Positions 38,925-44,319 of a DNA stretch of 44,319 nucleotides are shown here, piece after piece. The stretch comes from Bremia lactucae. Taxonomy: Eukaryota > Oomycota > Peronosporomycetes > Peronosporales > Peronosporaceae. The position numbers and the translations under genes are program-made. Within the stretch, counting starts at the first letter, position 1; every line of letters starts with the position of its first letter. The stretch covers positions 248,236-292,554 of the forward strand of contig NW_027152180.1 of the NCBI RefSeq assembly GCF_004359215.1, read 5' to 3'. The notes beneath the pieces are model-generated. The model searched no databases. It was not told where the DNA came from and saw only the letters and a list, made by a program, of their open reading frames with translations.

Positions 38925-40255
38925 GGTCCTTGCTCGGATTGAGAGCTCTTTTCAGGCGGTTCGGGACCGTCTTTCAACGCTGGAGCATCAGCAGCCTCGT
39001 TTAGAGGGCTGCTGGATATCCTGGTGAGGATGCAGCAACTGCGGCACGACCGCCTGTCTCGGCGCAAGCGCCTTCAAGTCTACGTGGGAAGGGTCCCGAT
39101 ATGGCTTAAGCAAGCCAACGTAGAACACAGGGTGTGCACGCAGCTTGCTAGGAAGTTTTAGCGTATAAGCTAGGCCCTTCACAACCGTAAATGGTCCAAT
39201 TAAGCGCGGGCGCAATTTGATCTTGAAGACCGTGGAAACCAAGTCGGTAGGTAGATGTTAGCGTTTAGTAAAGCTCGGTATCCGACCATATAAGAATTAA
39301 TACAGCTTCTGCCTTTGGCATCTGCTTGTTCTTTTTGTTTGTTTTGGCTATCAGCCATCGTATCCCTTTTGTGTCTTAAGACACCAAATCGCGTCGCGAG
39401 AAACTCGCTAACTTGTTTCCGAACGGTAACAGGGCTGATATCAGCAAGCCTATCGGCCAATTCTCCCCCACCAAGCCCTGAACCACGCAGTGGTATCGTT
39501 AACGGAACGCGCGGGTGGGTAAGACCGTTGACATAGAACGGAATATAGCCTGTAGAGGCATGTACAGCGTTATTTAACGCAAACTCCACCACTGGGAGCA
39601 TTGAGCTCCAGCGCTTTGGTGTCTGAGCACACATGCTGCATAAAACGTTTTCAATGACGCAATTGACACGTTCAGTTTGACCATCGGTCTGCGGATGGTC
39701 CGCAATGGACATTTCCAATCTGGTGCCAAGCACTCGGAAAATTAATTTCTGAATTTACCCGTGAAAAGAGGTCCCGATCAGAGACAATTGCCACTGGCAA
39801 ACCATGTTGTCAAAACACGCGATCAATAAACAGCTTAGCTGTACCTGCACCATTAGTGGAATCCGGCACGACCGATAAGTGAGCCATTTTGCTCAATCGG
39901 TCAACAAAGACCACTATACCGGAGTTACCGGCTAAATCATTCGGTAGACCGAAAACAAATCCATACTAATGGACTCCCAGCAACCTATGGCGACGGGAAG
40001 ACTCGTCAGTGGCGCAGCAGCATGTGCCGAGGGTTTAACCCGTTGGCAAGTTTCGCATGTGCGAACATAAGTGCTGACCCTTATATAAAGTTTGGGCCAC
40101 CAATAATTCTGGCTTACAGAGCCGTAGGTCTTTTTTATACCGAGATGACCATCAAGGACAGTATCGTGTGCCTCATAGAGGATTCGGTACTTTAAATCCT
40201 CATAATTAGGACCACGACCCGCGTAGGGTCCGCGGTGTCTGTAGTCCAAACAAGA
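38644..40255 (-). pseudogene. Gypsy integrase with chromodomain (family A copy 2)
   Basis: The sense order is HHCC zinc region (LYEAHDTVLDGHLGIKKTYG, then CETCQRVKPSA), core with SMDLFS, VSDRD and TDGQTERVNCV, then FALNNAVHASTGYIPFYVNG, the GPY/F module (RPRLIGPFTVVKGLAYTLKL) and a chromodomain at 38660-38860 (QYQYLVKWLGYSSSENSWE). All three acidic catalytic positions can be traced. The reading frame changes several times and a stop sits before QHGLP. The chromodomain keeps its aromatic and WE residues. Confidence 0.85.
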
Positions 40256-40274
40256 CTCTGGGGACAATGCACCT

Positions 40275-40802
40275 ATCGACCGCATTGGAGGCGTCATTTG
40301 CAGTGACCACAAAGGATCTATGACGCCCACGGATCGAAACAAGAATCGCTACATGGTAAACTTTATTCATCGCGCATCTAATTACTGCCGAGTGTTCTTG
40401 GTAAAAATTAAAAATCAAGCTGCAAGTATGTTCAAGCATTTCTTAATTCAATTTGAGGGAAAGTTCAATTGCAAGATCACCCCGTGCTACGTACCGATGG
40501 AGGTGGTGAGTACAAGTGTCTTGACATGCTCTGCAAGTCTACGGGGGTAGAACGACAACTAAGCGAAGCAAACAATCAAGCTTTAAACGGAAAAGCAGAA
40601 CGAATCCATCGTACAGTTTTAAACATGGCCAGGTGTATGATTTTCGCAAGTGGTCTGCCCTTACACTTTTGGGGGGACGCGGTTCAATATGCTACGTACG
40701 TTCTTAATAGAGTCCCTACCAGTGCGAACGCGATGCGTATGTCCCCACTAGAGGCTTTGACCGGTAAAATTCCCAGTCTATTCCGACATCGTCGTATGTG
40801 GT
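40275..40802 (+). pseudogene. Copia integrase core
   Basis: It reads DRNKNRYMVNFIHRASNYCR and MFKHFLIQFEGKFNCKI. One frame over it continues VLRTDGGGEYKCLDMLCKST, then NNQALNGKAERIHRTVLNMA and PLHFWGDAVQYATYVLNRVP. The second acidic residue (RTDGG) and the glutamate (GKAERIHRT) are present. A single frameshift near 40465 separates the halves. The usual G-x-E has AE, so the D,D,E triad is plausible. Confidence 0.85.
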
Positions 40803-41329
40803 AGCCCATGGACTATCTATCGCAACCCCGGCAAGAAAGCTTGGAAATCTCGAGTCGAAGCCGGTTTGATCATTGGCGAAGATGATGTCACAACGGGATA
40901 CAAAGCTTACTTAACTCGCGTAGGGTGGTAGTTACTCAACATGTCAAAAATGTCGAGACGTTGGATGATAATGGTAATTAATGCCGTCAAGATCAAGTTT
41001 AACGCGAGGACGAAACGTTTCAACAATCTGTGTTGGTGGACAACAAATCAGGCAATCGATCCGAGCAGCCAACTTCAGATCGTATTGAAAACGACACTGC
41101 AGAACGGAAGGAGCCATACTGCGCCGGGAAGGAAAAAACGTGGTAGTCGTGGAAGAGGACTAAGTCACAAGCCTTATGATGGTGGAGAAATTAGCGAGGC
41201 ACTTGAAGAAGAGGCTACTACGCTCGGACGAATCACAACAAGAAACATTGGTTCGAAGCATGTCCCTATTTCTATTGCTACCGTGAAGCTATGCAGTCAT
41301 CAAACTCACGAGAATGAGACGTCCAATGA

Positions 41330-41869
41330 AGGCCGAGATTGATTCTTTTGAAGCAAACGGTATCTGGGAAATCGTGCCAAAAACTACAGGACAAAAGATG
41401 CTACACTCAAATAGGTCTTTAAAACCAAGCGCCACGCCGATGGGGCACTATAGAGATACAAGGCTAGATTGGTGAGTTGCGGAAACGAGCAATCGTACGG
41501 AATTGATTACACGATGATGTTTAGTGCGGTTATGAACATGACCACAGCGAAGATATTACTGAGCGATTGCAAGAATGTAGAAGGTCCCTGTGCGACACGG
41601 CGATGTTCCAAACGCTTATGTAAAAGCAGAAAAGAAGATGATCTGGATATTTTCCTACACCTACCTCAATTTATGGTCATGAAAGGGACCGAGTTCAATA
41701 TTTCCGACAAAGGTGACAGAAGTCAGGTAGCGTTTCGACTGAAGAAGAGTCTCTACGGACTGAAGCAGGCTGGACGACTTTGGGCCGAGCTCCTGCACAA
41801 AACGCTCGTGGATTTGAGTTTTGCACAGTGTTATACCGACAGCTGGCTGTATCACAGAAGAAGTGACAC
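41330..41869 (+). pseudogene. Copia reverse transcriptase, plus-oriented part
   Basis: A decayed start (IDSFEANGIWEIVPK, then VPNAYVKAEK in another frame) leads to FRLKKSLYGLKQAGRLWAEL, the hallmark of Copia RT, and SFAQCYTDSWLYHRRSD. The catalytic YVDD segment should follow but is found inverted just downstream. Several stops are present. Confidence 0.8.
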
Positions 41870-42235
41870 AGCAAGCTCCCTAATAAAGACTGGAAGATGG
41901 CTATGGCGGGTTGCTTATTCGATCCAATGTTGATTTAGGAAGGTCATTACCTTCACCCTGATCATCTTGCTCATCTCCAATTGGTGTTCGTGTCGAACTC
42001 GCCATCTCGAGTCCACTTGCGACGAAAAGCTCTCGAATGCACTGCTCTTGTTCAACTGTGTACCCAATACCATCATCAAGCGTTACTTCCATACTAGGAA
42101 CTTCTTCACCGCTCCGAGGTCCTTCACTATAAGCACGTGCATAGCAGTGAAGAACTGGTCAACCAAAACCATATCCGTTTCGGTGACCAACAGATCATCA
42201 TCCATGTAGACACCTACTATTGTAGTCCCTGTGTG
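41870..42235 (-). pseudogene. Inverted Copia RT segment with catalytic box
   Basis: On the minus strand, from 42235 to 41870, it reads TTIVGVYMDDDLLVTETDMV, DQFFTAMHVLIVKDLGAVKK, VTLDDGIGYTVEQEQCIREL and SGLEMASSTRTPIGDEQDD, and near the end IAIFQSLLGSLL. This is the part of Copia RT that belongs between the plus-strand KSLYGLKQ segment and RNase H. The YMDD box is intact, yet the orientation is opposite, so this is a local inversion of about 365 bp. Confidence 0.85.
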
Positions 42236-42863
42236 TCACGCGTTATACAAGGCGAGACATCGCTTTTGCGGTACATCGAGCAAGCCGACAAGCTCATGCA
42301 CCACGCGAGTGCGATTGGCGATGGGCTTTAGGGACGTCAAGTACTTGAAAGGGACGATGAAGTTATCCAATCGATGAATGATCACGATTGTAAGAACATG
42401 GATGGACAAGTGTCACTCGAAGGCTACAGTGACGCTGATTACGCAGCTGACCGCTCGAATCGAAAATCAGTCAGTGGTGGCGTTTTGTGTGATCGTCGAT
42501 TAATTATGCAACAAACAATCAAGTGTGGCTTTATCTACATGGAAGCGGGGTTTGTTGCGGGTTCGCTAGCAGCTAGCCAGCTATTGGAGATGCTTGAACT
42601 ACATTTAATGAAATTGGAGTCAAGGTACAGCTTCCATTGGTGCTACACATTGTTGACCAGGCAGCTATAAAGCAGATTAGCAGCGAACATACACCCGGAA
42701 AGGCGAAGTATCGTGGTCCGACACAAGTTTGCGAAAGATTACAGCAAAAAGGGTGTGCTCAAGGTTATTTACTGTGAGTCAAAGATGATGCGGGCTGACG
42801 TTCTCACCAAGGCGTTTACTGCCATGAGACTACGCAGATTGCGCGAGCTAAAGTCGTTGGTAT
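42236..42863 (+). pseudogene. Copia RNase H
   Basis: After LLRYIEQADKLMHHASAIGD and the decayed VKYLKGTMK, the frame at 42374-42670 encodes SLEGYSDADYAADRSNRKSV with SGGVLC, the Copia RNase H N-terminus with its catalytic Asp. The end reads ADVLTKAFTAMRLRRLRELK and a stop at about 42863. The intermediate part is frameshifted. Confidence 0.82.
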
Positions 42864-42883
42864 GAGGACATCTCGGGAAGGAG

Positions 42884-43100
42884 TGTTGGAAGGTGCGACT
42901 TTCGGTTGCGTAACGAGCGCTGAAAGGCAACAGTTGCTGAAATGCGATAATCGCTGAGATGCGGCTACAAGGCGTACATGGTGCAACCGTTGTCTGACTG
43001 CACATGAAAGTCGTATGTAACGAATAGAAGTAGCAAACACTTTAATTCATTCAATACATCATTAGTTTTACTTCTACCTGTTCAAGCCCACATCAATCTA
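42884..43100 (+). repeat. Candidate Copia 3' LTR (end uncertain)
   Basis: Following the pol stop, the purine stretch GGGAAGGAG is directly followed by TGTTGGAAGG, a common Copia LTR start. No second copy exists in the window, so the right edge near 43.1 kb is a guess. Confidence 0.45.
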
Positions 43101-43744
43101 AAACTTTAAAGTAACATTTGCATAGTTTGAAGCCGCCCGTATATGCCCGATGACGCACAGTGGGGTAGAAAAGTAGCAATCAGCGCCCGATAGCCAATCG
43201 TAGCAGGAAAGCGCCGCCTTCGAAAGTACTGGCAGGGTTACTAGACGAGCGAGCCGTAGCGGAAGTTGGAAAACAGCAACTTAGGACCAAACAGCTCGGC
43301 AGTCTTTGGCAAGCATAAAGACGGTGACAAACTGTACAGCGAGGCGGCGGAACACAATACTTCGCAAGAGCCGCGTGCAGAGCAGAGCGCTACACTTGAT
43401 GATGCGTAAGGAGCTGTAATGGGATTAATGTTAGCGAGCATCGAAAGGGCATCTCGTATGACTGGCAACGGCTCGACAGAACCAAGGAGCAGCTTCGTTG
43501 GAAATTTCCGTGCATTTCCAACTTGATGAATAAATAGTCCATAAAAGCCATACCTCAAATAGCGGGGTCGCGTTCGCAAGGGAAATCTAACTTGCTGACA
43601 GATTTGCCATTAAATGGGCGCCAATTCCCACCGGAGAACATGCCGGTCGATTCTGCAAATCTAGTCCGTCTACCAATCGCCTGACGAGTTTTGCCCGCAG
43701 CTAAGACGCACGTCATGCAAGCAATTTATTTGGACGAGCCGTTC
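43101..43744. other. Unassigned region
   Basis: A 112-codon minus-strand frame at 43241-43579 has no recognised features and is not accepted as a gene. No repeats are recognised. Confidence 0.5.
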
Positions 43745-43918
43745 ATGTAACGGAGCACCCTTTGCTATTACTGCTAGTAGTACTATACAACTACACTGAT
43801 TACAGTGAAGATGAGGTGAATCGATTTCTTCACGTACACGACGTGCAGAGGAAAATAGGAAGCTGAGTAGTCTTAGCTACCAAAGGTTAGTTCTAAGGCT
43901 TTAAAACAAAAAATTTCA
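43745..43918 (-). repeat. Family C LTR fragment interrupted by family B LTR
   Basis: The plus strand carries ACACTGATTACAGTGA, TTCACGTACA and TAGCTACCAAAGGTTAGTTC in the same order as 17740-17850 of the family C LTR. It stops abruptly at 43918, where family B begins. Confidence 0.65.
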
Positions 43919-44319
43919 TGTAACGGGCTAAATTTGCCCCTATGTTACACAGTCCTCGTTAAGTACACTTGGTGTACTTAAGAGGATGGTCAATTACTAA
44001 ATAATAGTAATTAGACCCAACACTCGGGTGTGGTGCACATTTGTGACCAACCCTTGTGGATGTGATGCACATGGGTGCATTCACATTAGGAGGGATGACG
44101 CCCAGCGTCATCCGTGATGGCGGCTAGCGCCATCCGTTACGCAAGGTATCTATAAAGATACGCTCGCAATACATATTAAATGATATCTACAGAGATAACA
44201 TTTTAATTGGTAAAAATAGGTATTTGTATTTAATTCTATTAAATGTAAATCAGTCGGAAAACTACTTCCTACTTGGTAAGTGCGCACGAGGAGACGGATT
44301 ACCGCTCCCGTGACGACAC
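43919..44319 (+). repeat. Family B LTR, cut by the window end
   Basis: It starts TGTAACGGGCTAAATTTGCC and follows the two other family B LTRs. Unlike them it carries two hairpins in tandem, GGATGACGC-CCA-GCGTCATCC (44093-44113) and GATGGCG-GCTAG-CGCCATC (44116-44134). Whether it is solo or the 5' LTR of another element cannot be seen. Confidence 0.88.

Larger units (their letters stand above)
37100..40256 (-). mobile_element. 3' half of a family A Gypsy element (copy 2)
   Basis: In sense order it has integrase (from 40255), chromodomain, the antisense-coding spacer, polypurine tract and 3' LTR. Everything upstream of integrase is missing, because Copia sequence begins at about 40270. Integrase residues match copy 1 closely (LKYRILYEAH, GSVSQNYW), which ties the two together. 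Confidence 0.85.
40270..42863 (+). mobile_element. Ty1/Copia pol remnant with internal inversion
   Basis: In order it holds an integrase core, a decayed RT, an inverted RT segment, and RNase H, with a candidate 3' LTR after it. Integrase before RT is the Copia arrangement, opposite to Gypsy. Gag, protease and the 5' LTR are missing; the left edge meets the family A integrase near 40256-40270. Confidence 0.88.

Noticed and set aside
43241..43579. 112-codon minus-strand frame
   Set aside because: No conserved motif, no repeat or gene context, and its codon pattern looks random. It could be real but I cannot support it.
1..44319. CRISPR array, bacterial operons or rRNA genes
   Set aside because: No regular short repeats with spacers, no Shine-Dalgarno-led gene clusters and no rRNA cores; introns and LTR elements point to a eukaryotic nucleus.

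Overview
The window reads as nuclear DNA of an oomycete, probably a Peronosporales species (Phytophthora or downy mildew type). The grounds are compact genes with introns of roughly 50-110 bp, a nuclear gene for mitochondrial heme A synthase, candidate oomycete-type initiator sequences upstream of genes, and dense chromodomain-bearing Ty3/Gypsy elements. This is inference from gene style and repeat content; no marker gene fixes the species.

Host genes are few. COX15 (minus, about 6226-7848), a CCCH-type zinc-finger gene (minus, 8187-10295), a small SURP-domain splicing-type gene (plus, 33420-34124) and a two-exon gene with a basic, Ser/Thr-rich C-terminal half (minus, 35556-36907) are the only loci I accept as probably functional. 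They sit in two islands, 5.7-11.7 kb and 33.1-37.1 kb, separated by retrotransposon debris.

The rest is LTR-retrotransposon sequence. Family A (Ty3/Gypsy, LTR about 480-490 bp) occurs three times on the minus strand: a gag-to-integrase copy at 476-5671, a short RT remnant with an LTR at 19.6-21.0 kb, and an integrase-chromodomain half with 3' LTR at 37.1-40.26 kb. Family C occupies 11.7-18.2 kb as two convergent halves, pol on plus and gag-protease on minus, with LTRs facing inward. Family B (plus, 22208-33036) has both LTRs, a primer binding site, a polypurine tract and a 5-bp target duplication, but it lacks the RT catalytic core and contains two assembly-type duplications at gaps. A Ty1/Copia pol remnant (40.27-42.86 kb) has an internal inversion. 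The window ends inside another family B LTR next to a family C LTR fragment.

The coding capacity of the elements is broken throughout by frameshifts, stops, deletions and inversions, so none can be autonomous as assembled. The most interesting points are antisense reading frames between integrase and 3' LTR in two Gypsy families, a duplicated LTR hairpin with a compensatory base-pair change, three foldback inverted repeats (one perfect, 32 bp, beside COX15), and a CCCH protein with an unusual zinc-ligand layout.

Three N runs (536-635, 24871-25281, single N at 29744) mark gaps. The sequence on both sides of the last two is nearly identical, so the true family B element is probably shorter than shown.
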